Below are positions 11,531 to 22,100 of a DNA stretch of 64,000 bases, piece after piece. The position numbers and the translations under genes are program-made. Source of the stretch: Sphaerolaimus hirsutus (Eukaryota > Nematoda > Chromadorea > Monhysterida > Sphaerolaimidae). The stretch is taken from assembly GCA_964036195.1 (NCBI GenBank), contig OZ038454.1:2852001-2916000 (forward strand), given 5' to 3'. Below the pieces are notes generated by a model. The model searched no databases. It saw only the letters and a program-made list of their open reading frames with translations, and was not told the origin of the DNA. Position 1 is the stretch's first letter. Each line of letters starts with the position of its first letter.

Positions 11531-11994
11531 TACCGTATTTCCTCGAAATACCCCACGGGGGGTGATTGTTTCATAATGGTCCCGAGAGGGGGGGGGGGGG
11601 TTAAACGAGGGGGGGGGGGGTATTTCGAGGGGGGGGGTTATTATTGCACAAGAAAATTTTTCAAATACCAGTACGAAATTGTCGTCTGAAACGTACGCAG
11701 ACGTCAAAAAATACAGCAAAAACCGCCATTTATAAGGTTATGTAGACTAATATTAGTACGTAGATGGTAAATATAAACACTGTTCTAACGTGACACCGAC
11801 ATTGTTTTAACGTGTGTTCTGCACTACGCAGAACACAAACTGCAGTATGTGTCATGTACGTTTTCTTTACACTCAATCTGGGGGGGGTATTTCGAGGGGG
11901 GGGGGTGATTGTTTCATAGTGGTCTCGAGAGGGGGGGGGGGTCAAACGAGGGGTGGGGTATTTCGAGGGGGGGGTATTTCGAGGAAATACGGTA
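11531..11994. mobile_element. C-tract MITE, long version with conserved core
   Basis: The ends taccgtatttcctcgaaata and tatttcgaggaaatacggta are inverted repeats, with G/C runs at 11590-11640 and 11880-11975. The core around 11790-11870 (ttaacgtgtgttctgcac, cacaaactgcagta, cactcaatctggggg) is clearly related to the core of 60114-60552, showing a shared ancestor element. Non-coding. Confidence 0.75.
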
Positions 11995-12079
11995 ATTATC
12001 AGACAACACAGTCTTCTAATTCGACACATCAAGGTCAACCCAAGTGATCCAAATCGAATTGCAAAAATATTTTACCTAC

Positions 12080-12163
12080 CGGCTGTGGAAACTGGTGCCA
12101 GCAAAAATACAGCATAAATGCTGACTATCAGAAGTAGTGAAAATCCGCACATCACGAAGCACA
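12080..12163 (-). CDS. Candidate hydrophobic exon (signal peptide or membrane segment)
   Basis: On the minus strand an acceptor-like ccatgcag (ending 12164) is followed by an open frame encoding a strongly hydrophobic run (FVMCGFSLLLIVSIYAVFLL). It ends at a good donor (g|gtaggt at about 12079). The short length and the two splice-like borders suggest one exon of a host membrane or secreted protein. There is no family assignment and no neighbouring exons were placed, so this could be chance. Confidence 0.25.
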
Positions 12164-12387
12164 CTGCATGGGGTAAATTATTTTTGGTGAATATATAGGT
12201 GCAAAGACAAGCTTACATTATAAAGTGGGTCTTCCTAGTTTGCTAAAGTGTATTGAAATAATGATGTCATTTTCTGACATTTCAAAATTATTTGTGTACA
12301 TATGCAATGAAAAGTTCTGAAATATCATGAAATGACATAATTCATTTACAAACACATAAATATAATTATTGAATAATTTCAGTTTAT

Positions 12388-12759
12388 GTATACTCGGCGG
12401 ACATCACACTTAGTATGAAAACCTACCATAACCCATCTGAATAATGAACCGAAAATTATACAGTTTTTTATCATAATATTTCGTTTTTACTATGGAATAC
12501 TTAATGCCAACACACACACTAGTTTACCAACATGAAATGCTCGACCATTATGGTAAACTGTTTTGACAAAACAGTACGAAACACCGTACAACTCGGTACA
12601 GTGTTTCGTACTGTTTCGTCAAAACAGTTTACCAAAATGGTCAAGCATTTCATGTTGGTAAACTAGTGTGTGTGGGCCCAATTACGAAATTTGTCACAAG
12701 ATTTTATTCATTAAGTTACGGTAGCTTTCCATACTAGGTGCGATGTCGGCCGAGTATAC
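12388..12759. mobile_element. TIR element containing a nested near-perfect palindrome
   Basis: The outer ends gtatactcggcggacatc and gatgtcggccgagtatac are inverted repeats of about 34 bp. Nested inside, 12509-12675 is another palindrome with ends cacacacactagtttaccaa / ttggtaaactagtgtgtgtg and inner arms gacaaaacagtacgaaacac / tgtttcgtactgtttcgtc. Non-coding. Confidence 0.75.
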
Positions 12760-13473
12760 CAAAGCACACATTTAGATAATCCCAGTTATCACGTTTGCTT
12801 GGGTATCTCTTCAAAATGCTTTTACGTACTAGGTATTTAGTGTGAGTACTCAACACTTGTAAATATGAGTGAAGAATATCCGTTTAAACAGAAAATCAAA
12901 TTTGAAAATTCAAACAAACTCAAAAACTCACGACTTTTGCGACTCAAAAATTTGTGATGCGAATTCCCTTCTAGCAATAGATCGCTATCCATTTTTCATC
13001 AGATGCTGGTGAATGTTTTATCAAATATTCACTTGAATGGTGCTCACAGAGCTGGACAATGAGTGCATGTAAGTCCAGGGCCCATTTCCAATTCCTACAA
13101 GTAAAATCATTTTAACCTCTTATATTTTTATAAAATTTCCTCTGGTCATACTGTGCATGAAATATAAAAATAAATACATCTTCAATATGTATACTCTTTA
13201 AACATTGTATGTACTGTGGATTTTCATGTTGCATATGATTTTTGACCATTTCTTTACAAACTATTCATATAAATTTGGAAATGGTCCCAGCTCTGTTATA
13301 TAATTCAGTCTTTTAATCACACATGAAAGCACTTGATAAAAGTTGTGAATAGCCAGACTCATAAAGAAAACAGACACTGTGGAAAAGGCAATTCATCATG
13401 TGTAGTTTCAACTGAATGACTCAATTTGGCATGGCTGGAAAAGTTACATGTTATATCAGCTAGCTAAAAACTG

Positions 13474-13616
13474 GGGGAAGTCCCAGACTCTGTAAACAGC
13501 TCTGTGAAATGACTGTAAAGTGTAAAACCACAGCTCATTGTTCAGGGCATTTTACATGATTTTTGACACTTTGCATGACATTTTACAGTTTACAGGGCTT
13601 TTTTTACAGTGTCTGG
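13474..13616. mobile_element. GTGCC/GCCCC MITE family, right end truncated
   Basis: CTG (13471-13473) is followed by GGGGAAGTCCCAGACTCTG. The right arm (tacagggctttttttacag then tgtctgga) stops before the terminal GGCAC. A degraded copy. Confidence 0.65.
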
Positions 13617-13923
13617 ATAAATCTTAGCGCAAAATTTTACATACCTAGGTAGTTCAAATAGATTACTGGTTGTCTAAAAGAGGCTGTTTTCTCTCAACAT
13701 TTTCAATACCCAAAAATTCTGGAAGCAATTCCCCAATTAGTGAATGTAAACATTTCCCCGCCAATGCAATAAACGTGCGGGATTAGCTTGCGTGCAGTGT
13801 GTCTTTCAAATAATAATAAATTGCGGTAAATGTGGACTGACTTTTCAGGGCTTGTACACGTTGGCGCATAGTCATTATGGAATGAGACATTTTGGTAATT
13901 AAGCCATCATATAGCGAGCAAAT

Positions 13924-14607
13924 GAAGGGTGTGCTTCTAAAAGTACCGATCTACAAAAAATCGATTTTGAGATAATCGCAATTGAAAGTTTGGAGTATGC
14001 AATACCCATACATGGGTATTGGGTATGGGAATTTTGGGTATGGGTATTTCAGCCATATTTTTGGGTATCCACATGCATGGGTAGAAGCATTGTTGTTACA
14101 TATAACACTAGCTATATAACATTTAGTTAATTGTATTTTTTGTAGTACAGTACATTTTAAAGGAACAAATTGGTAATAGCGTGTAGATCGGTACATTTTA
14201 AAGCACAACATCAGATAGATGTAGATCAGTACTTTTACCCATATTAAAAAAGCACAAATTGAGTTTTTGCTGCTAATGATGCCAAGCTGACATTGGTACT
14301 TTTAGAAGCACAAAAAATAAAGTGCAGATCGGTACATTTAGAAGTACAATTTTTGAAAATGTGTGTAGATCGGTACTTTTAAAAATACAAAAGCTGAAAA
14401 GCTTGTAGATCGGTACTTTTAAAATTTTAAAAACTTTATTTTGCATTTTTTTTTGCTTTTTTTGACCCCCCATATCTCAAAATTGAATTTCGCACCCTCC
14501 CACATATTATATATTTTTTTGAAGCGCATTTTTATGGGGACCCCAAAAATGGTCCTAACTCAAATTTGAAAAATTTGTAGATCGGTACTTTTAGAAGCAC
14601 ACCCTTC
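13924..14607. mobile_element. TIR element with repeated internal 'gtagatcggtacttttaaaa' words
   Basis: The ends gaagggtgtgcttctaaaag and cttttagaagcacacccttc are inverted repeats that extend through gtaccgatctaca / tgtagatcggtac. The terminal word gatcggtac(a/t)tttta recurs internally at about 14186, 14327, 14369, 14410 and 14581. The arrangement suggests repeated subterminal binding sites. Non-coding. Confidence 0.75.
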
Positions 14608-16587
14608 AAATTGACAGTTGGATACCGTTGCACATCGATTAGATACAATTGGATATGCAAACCAGTTGCCTTTACATACAGCTGGTGAATTTCCATTGAC
14701 TGCACTTTTTACAATAGTATGCGTGAAAGTGCACATTACTGCAAAACCGAACCGAAGGTCTAGAGGGTATCCCGCTAGTTACAGCCGGTGCACGTGCAAA
14801 TCGAGTTTCCTCTGCAAGCGTGAAATTTGGGACATGCACGCATTGGACATACCGCATTTAATTACATTACCTATATTGAATACACACATCAGTGTATCAA
14901 AACAAATACTTGAACAAACTTTAATTCAACTGTTTTTCAGAAAGCAAATACTTTTAAATATAATATAAAAAAATTCAACGAATTATTTTTTTATTTATCT
15001 ATTTTTCAGAATAAAGATTTTACGAGCACCTTGTACTCATCAGGCACATCAGTAGAAAAACAATAAAAATAGATTAAGCGTGATTGTTTTCTTCCGTTCA
15101 TTTGAATACCTAAAACATGATTATCAAGGAAATTTACTCCTGGCACCACTCAAAATTTTTAGAATGACTTCTGAATGCAACACTCGTTCTACTTTTAATT
15201 TTTCGTGCTTGAATATAACAATAATTTACAGTGAAAGGAGAAGCGAGAATAACATGCTAATAGAAATTTACACTGATTTCATGAAGATAAGTGCAGCGAC
15301 ATTGTTTAAGTACACAAAAGTCTGACTGGGGTTGATAAATAAGCGACTTGGACAGCGGTTTACGGTGGGTTTTTATCGACTAAAACTAGTACACCACGTA
15401 ATCTGACCAATCAGCAATGAGTCAGCTGCATTTGACCCAAAAAGTTCAACTATTTTAGCTGTGAAAATGATAATTTTGATAATGTTTGAAAAGGATGGGA
15501 TAGGTTACAAGAATGATATTGAAAAAATAATGTTTCGTTTGCGTAAACTCACGCATTAAAATGAAGTTTCACGAACTGGGAAAAAATAAGTGGACACAAC
15601 TAGATATTTTCCGGTAAATTTTTTTCTTTTTAAATATTAAAAAAGGAAAGAGCGCTGCCGGTTCAGTTAATTGCAACTTATTTTTCGCATCAACAATGCG
15701 CTATAATTTCGGTCGCGCTGCCCCGACGTGCATCGGAACAACATTCTCGTTGACTGTGTGGCGACTGACCGTTTTTGTGACATTTATCGGACTTGACTGG
15801 CCAAATATGCGGTAATTTTCTTTGAAGTTTTTTTGTGCGTACCGAGCGCTCTCTGGATACTTTGGCGGCGTGATTTTGCCCACCCAATAGAACGTTTCGT
15901 TTGGGATCTAGCGTCATTCAAAGACCCTGTAAAATGTCGAATATGATGCATGCAATGTGCGTCAAAGTCATGTAAAATTGTTTTGTTTTCTTAGTCGTTT
16001 GACATTTTGAGGTTTAAAAGCGTTTCTATCCTTGCGTTTTTTTAAAAACCTTTGAAAACCCCCGCCATCCCTATGCATGATATTTGACTCTTTATGTGGT
16101 CTGGAATTGGTACCTGTCACCGCAAACAATTTGTCAGTGTTCGTTTACTGATTGGCTTAGGTCCAAGTGACACTCGTACCTCCTTCCAGAGTATGAGCGT
16201 GTCAGCAAAACACTCAGACCTGAGCCTAAGCAGAGCCTAAAATAGAGTGAAAATATTACAAATTTGTATGTAAAGCATATCCAAACCAAATGAATGCGAA
16301 GTACAAACCGTATCCAAATCAATAATCCCAATCAAATTTTTGGCACATTATCAAAAAATATCGCAAAAAGAATGCCGATGAATTGAATCACCACCTTGGC
16401 TGTCTTGTCAATTTTTCCCACTTCAGCTAGTTTTCATTTCCAGCGCTTCAGCTACATGGACCGGATACATTTACCCGTGATCGGTTGAAACTTAGCGGAC
16501 GCATCTATATACCTTTACTGGTTTGTTTTCTATATTTCGATTATCTGTGCACTGGAAGTATTTGTTTGTCTGGATGTTTTTTGGGCA
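14608..16587. other. No supported gene; degenerate GTGCC-family MITE at ~15920-16112
   Basis: At 15920-16112 an element has ends aagaccctgtaaaatgtcg and tggtctggaattggtac followed by CTG. It resembles the GTGCC/GCCCC family but is decayed. The rest contains short ORFs on both strands, such as about 116 codons at 14618-14968, without recognisable motifs or splice support. Confidence 0.45.
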
Positions 16588-16838
16588 TTTCCTCGAAATC
16601 CTCCCCCACCTCAAAATTGACACCATGAATTTATGAACCCCACCCTCTAAATACCCCCAAATACTCGAACCCCAAATACCCGCACCCCAAATACATCACC
16701 CCAAATACCCTCAAATTCAAAAAATTTCTGGCGAAAAAATAACCCCCCTCGAAATACCCCCCTCGTTTAACCCACCCTCAAAATTTTCATTCTGAAAAAA
16801 TAACCCCTCCCGGGCGGCAATTTGAGGAAATACGGTAA
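16588..16838. mobile_element. C-tract MITE
   Basis: Diverged left end atttcctcgaaatcctccccc and right end caatttgaggaaatacggta. The interior has repeated accccaaatacc words. Directly to the right (16860-17100) is an open plus-strand stretch beginning after 'acacatac' that I could not identify. Confidence 0.6.
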
Positions 16839-17111
16839 TCGTTACGCGTTTTTTACACACATTGCATTGTGTTTCTCGAATCCACATACAATGCAGCGCT
16901 GCAAAAAGTGTCTGGACGTGGAAGCAAATTTGGTTGCCGTTGTTCTGTTGTCTCAAAATTATTGCCTTTATTATGCAGGGGCGCGTGGACTCGAGTGGTT
17001 GGCAGCGTGCCAAGTGAAACTGCTGTCAGACTGCTTTGGGTGTTGCTGTAGCCTAGCATTCACGAATGGTTGGTTAGTTCCCGGTGACTGTTGTTTTGAT
17101 TGCGTTTTCTC

Positions 17112-17903
17112 AGGTGTCTCGAATGGGGGGGGGGGGTAAGCCCCACAAACCGCTCATCTATTTATCTTTCCGAAAGCGAATTTGTTGGCTACTAGCCCCT
17201 GAACCCCTCCCCATTGATTTTGCCTCCAGGATAGATTGATAGTTCTGTGGCCTTTGGGATAGATAGATAGATACCGTATTTGCTTGAATAGTTCCCCACT
17301 TGAATAATTCCCCCCTCAAATAGTCCCCCCACCACAAAAGTCTGACGAAATAATGATCCCCCAGGGAGAATTATTCAAGCAAATACGGTACCTAGCTTGG
17401 ATTTTGAGGGTTAAACCAGGGGTATCTTGAATTTTGACCCTCCGAGTGGTTGGATAGATAGCAAATCGCTCCTCCAGAGGGATAGATAGCTGAAAAATTT
17501 TCTGGGGGGAGGTTGTGGTGGGGTTGTGGTGGTTCGATATATAGGCTTTTTCGGGGCATAGAAGGAAGAAAAGGGCGAAAAATCGCTAAAAGTAGGTGTA
17601 AAATAGCTCAAAATGGGTATACAAGAGCATATAGTACTTAAAATAGCTGAAATAGGCAGTTAGACGCATGAACCAGTGATTTTGGAGGTGAAAATCTATA
17701 TATAGGTATGAAAAACAGCAATTTTGAGCGAAAATTGGGGTATAGTTTCTGAAAAGTCGCTCCAGATAGGTAGATAGCTGAGCGATTTGGGGGGGGGGTT
17801 AGGGGGTAGTAGCCCAAAATTTTGCCTCCGGGATAGATAGATAGCTGGGCGGTTTGGGGGGGTGTAAACCCCCCAACCCCCCCATTCGAGACCCCTGGGT
17901 TAA
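17112..17903. mobile_element. TIR element with GATA-repeat subtermini, interrupted by a C-tract MITE
   Basis: The left end caggtgtctcgaatggggg and right end cccccattcgagacccctgg are inverted. The inverted similarity continues through aaaccgctcatctatttatc / gatagatagctgggcggttt. Fragments of the same subterminal sequence occur near 56890-56930 and 58340-58400. A separate MITE (17272-17391) is nested inside. Confidence 0.65.
17272..17391. mobile_element. C-tract MITE nested in the 17.1-17.9 kb element
   Basis: taccgtatttgcttgaatag at the left is inverted at the right as tattcaagcaaatacggtac. The core has two C runs. It is 120 bp long. Confidence 0.75.
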
Positions 17904-18764
17904 ACCCCAACCCCCTTTCCGACCCGTGCTGCCTCTGCTAGTCCAATCGGTTATGCGAGTGTTCTTCAGAGGTTGTTCTAAATAAGAGTGTAAGGTTCGT
18001 GCTAGAAAATAATTCAACATCGAACCCCGCCATTTGTGTAACGTCCATCTATAGCGTTTACCTAATTGTCTCACAATATTCACTTTCAGCCCGTGGGTGC
18101 GAATGGGCTATGATGCCGTGTCTTGGCACCGTGCCAAATGCTGCTTCCGGTAACCTATCCTGCGAACTGGTGCTGCTATCACTGGGATGGACTGCTAAAC
18201 TTGCTGCGCGCGTCTGATGCTATGGGCGAGCGACTGATTTGAGCCATATCTGCATTATGGTTGGTGATGTGTATTTTATCGAGTTTTGCGAGTGTATTGA
18301 TAGGTGGTACTCTGACTAGTGTGAATACAAGTGTCAGGGCAAAAGGGGTAGGCATAGCATAAATGGAGGATGGCATTTTATGGGTGGAGGGTCCACCAGA
18401 CTTTCGTGTCGTCCCATCCTGTTCTATGTTGGCCGTTCGAAACAGCTCGGCTTTAAGGTCAGGCTCAGGGCTACGACCAAATTTTGTTGTTTCCTCGAAT
18501 AATTCCGCAATCCCGAGATACGGGTGTCTAGAAAAAGGTGGTCATTTTACATGTCCGATCTGGATATTGAATTAAATGCTAAACAATAACTCAGCTATTT
18601 CTGGGCCGGTTGGTATCGTTTAACACTGAAATGATCGGGACAACCTGCAGATTCCATTTTTGTAGTTATATTAGTGATGTGTAAATTCTGAATGCCGATT
18701 TGACTCGGTTTTTCAATACGAAGAATACATTTTTGTGAACATGCTATCATATACTAGCAGAATA
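17904..18764. other. No supported gene; partial dispersed repeat at its right end
   Basis: 18080-18160 has a tttcag acceptor-like site followed by an open stretch ending at cttccg|gtaacc, a weak exon candidate. 18590-18764 is a partial, inverted copy of the dispersed repeat of 55.9-56.8 kb (ctgaaatgatcgggacaacctgcag, etc.). Confidence 0.4.
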
Positions 18765-18979
18765 CAAGAGCCTTTGGACCTAAGGAGACCTACCGTAATC
18801 TGACTACGCATTTTACCGATGACGTCATAGTGCTCAATGCACATTGTAAAAGACGCAAGAGGGACATAAGTTCTCAAAATGGGACATAAGTATTTTTTAA
18901 TATGGATTTTGGATATTTTGCAAAAAATGTAAAATGCGTAGTCAGATTACGGTATGTCTCCTTAGGTCCAAAGGCTCTT
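18765..18979. mobile_element. MITE, ~44-bp TIRs, inverted relative to the copy at 55678-55890
   Basis: The ends aagagcctttggacctaagg and ccttaggtccaaaggctctt are inverted repeats, continuing through ctaccgtaatctgactac / gtagtcagattacggta. The two copies in the window are nearly identical but in opposite orientation, and both lie at the edge of the same dispersed repeat. Confidence 0.85.
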
Positions 18980-19109
18980 ATGAGAGTTGAATATTGTACA
19001 AGGTTAAGTATAGCTTTATTAAGTAAAATGCAGCAGTAAAAGGCAGCAGTAATGTAAAATAAGCAAAACAAGTGTTACATAAATATAAATCTTAAGAATT
19101 GAATTTAAG

Positions 19110-22100
19110 TCAAGCATTATGAGCTGTTTTAAGTTTCTTGACAGCCTTGGAATGCCTATGTCCAGGTGCCAATTTTTTCACAGATTTTTTCACATCTCTT
19201 TTTTCATGTGAAGTGCCAGATGTGCTAGCCATGTCACTCTCAATGATCTGCAATTCAAAAAGCTCAGGCAAGCCCACATCTGTTTGTGTGCCTTGATCAG
19301 TATGTGTTTTCTTCAGGACAAAATTGATGGCAGAGTCAGATAGCCTGGTTTTGGGGGGGGAGGGGGAGGGGGGAATAAGTTTTGAATAATAGTGATGCAA
19401 AAGAATAAAAATGAGGAAAATGTGAGAACCTCATTTGCAATTTATCAGTTTGTTGACATTCTTTGGGTATTGTTGCATGAGGTCTTTTATATGTAGGACA
19501 TGAACTGGACACCTTTTTTTCTCCATGCACAGGGTCTATATTGCGCCAGTTAAAACTGAGAAATGGAATCATTTCCTGGGGAATACAGAGTGGTTCATGA
19601 CTGTAGCAGCCTGTGCATACCAGGTATGGTATGTGCAACATGAATCTTTTATTTTTGTTTTCAGTGCAATATCGGCAGCTGTATGTAAAAGAACATGTAT
19701 GTATGCATGCATGTATGTATTTTAGGTGGAAAAATAAGGTATTTTTAACTGACACATGTAAAATGTCTCCATCATTTGTGGTTATGCATTGTTCTTTCAG
19801 TGCATAATGTTTGAAGTTTTCCAATGTTTCACAGTTTTTGAAGTGCTGAGCAAACTGTTCCTCACTTATTGTGGTAAACACTTTGTCAGCCCACCCAGCC
19901 ACTGTTTTTGGCATGTCCCCTGAACAAATTCATATGCATAAATGACATTTATTCATTCAAAAGCAAATAAAGTGGTCCCCAAAGCACTCACTTTTCAGGA
20001 ATTCAGAGTTTTGATATAGACGGCACCTTTTGGCCTTGTCGACATTATCCTCCTTGTGTTTTGCTCCATCTTTACGGTGTGCCGGGTGCAATTGAGAAAA
20101 ATCCATGTAAAATGGAATTTTGGCCTTGTCGCCGGTAGCCGTGATGCCATGATTTGTAGAAATGTAGTCTAACGGAACGGAATGAATTTCTGTTGGGAGG
20201 TTTTACCAATTTTCGCCAGTGTAATGTAATGCATGGAAGTGTCAGAGCATGTATAAGGCAAAATCAAATGTGTATTACTGACTAAATTGATCGTGGAAAA
20301 ACTTTTTCAGCACTGTGGTGAGTACACATTGAATTTGATTCGATGTGAGTACCACTGAGAGATGTTTCATGAAACCATTTGGGATGCAGACATGTATTTC
20401 AGGTTCTGAGAATCGCCAGTCAATTGTATATACCTGAATGAAGTGCATCCTTATTTAATGTTTACACTTCTTCTAATGTACATGCATGCATACATAAACA
20501 CATACCTCGATTTCTGTGTGATAGTCATTGAACTTTAGGGTCAATTTTTGTGTTTCAGGGCACACAGAGGCAATTATTGTGATAAAGTTGTACACTGCAC
20601 TTTTGAGAGAAAAATCCGTGAATTTGATCGACTTGGATGGCAGGGCTTGCATGAGTTTTTTGTTGTATACATTCAGAGAGACATTCAGGGGGCAGTCCCA
20701 AGCCTTGTAAAGTGTAAAGTAAAGTGTCAAATGTAAAGTCAAATGCAAAGTAAAGTGTCAATCAAAACAAAAAAGATTTTATTACGGAACTTTACATAGT
20801 AATTGACATTTTATTTTACATTTGACACTTTACTTTACACTTTACAGGACTTGGGATTGGCACCAGGGATGTCATTGCGATAATATTTGCGACGTGACGT
20901 GATATTTGTGAAGTGTTACCCTAAACTTTGAGGTTGTGAAATGGTAAAAAGTATGCAAATAATAAAATTGAAGTTTGAATTTGGTGATTACGTCTCAATT
21001 ATCATAATGTTTACATAAATGCAAATTGAAAATGAAAACCTGTATTACAAGCAGAATAAGGTAAATGTAAGTAAAATACGGCAGTAGTGAGTAAAAATCA
21101 AAATAAAACCGGAATCACAAACAGAGTGGGGATAAATGCGAAAAATGTAAATATGGCGCGCAAAATATGGCAGGCGAGAACACGTGAACACGCAAGGTCA
21201 CACCTTCCTTCTTAATACCTTACTACTGGAAAATTTCTACCATATTTCAGCGAATTATTTGGATGTTTTCAAGATAAATCAGTACGAGAGTAGAGTATCA
21301 GGTTCACTGAGTATATTGCAAATATATGAAATGCATAGAATGTGCCACAAAAACGTTTGCAAAATATGATTGGTTTGCAACTTGAAAATTGGAAAAGAAA
21401 TTTGAGTTGATATGCTTGCTATGTAGGGGGGGAAAAACGTAAACGGAATGCAAAGAAAAAATAAGACAGTTTATGATAAAACAGTAAAATAAAAAAATGT
21501 ATCGTATTTCCTCAAAGTACCCCCCGGGTTATCCCCCCGGGTTACCCCCCGGATTACCCCTTTCAATGTTTTAATGTAACACAGTGAATGTTTTGAACGT
21601 CTGTTGTGCATTTCCATGACTACAAAATCACCATGTCCTTTTTGAGTGGGGGTATTTTGAGGGGGAAAGGGGGGTATTTCGAGGAAATACGGTAGCTGTA
21701 AAACGTAAATGCGGAAAAATGTGTAAAACATATCATACAAATAAAAACATCTAAATGCGACAGAATACCGAAAAGTGGTTGATCTAAACTGTATGCACGG
21801 CGCATGTATGCGTGTATTCATTGCGAAGGGAGGCAAGGCACTAACTAGTGATAGAAAAAACGTTTTTTAAATGAAGTTTTTTAGATTGCTGATTTTTGCC
21901 TAATATTGTACTATATTTACTACTGTAATGATTGGTAAATTCATTAATTAGTTGTGAATGCATTTTATGTGCTAGAAATGAAGTATGAAAAGAGGAAAAT
22001 TGCTAAAAATATTTCTTCAAGTTTTTAAAAAATGTTTTTTTAAATTTGAGTATAAAAATGTAAATATGCGTCAAAATATGATAGAAAACGGTTATCGAAA

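Noticed and set aside
16822..17139. 105-codon plus-strand ORF with RCKKCLD near its start, considered as a tetraspanin-like exon
   Set aside because: It begins inside a C-tract MITE end and runs into the G tract of another element. The likeness is too weak.
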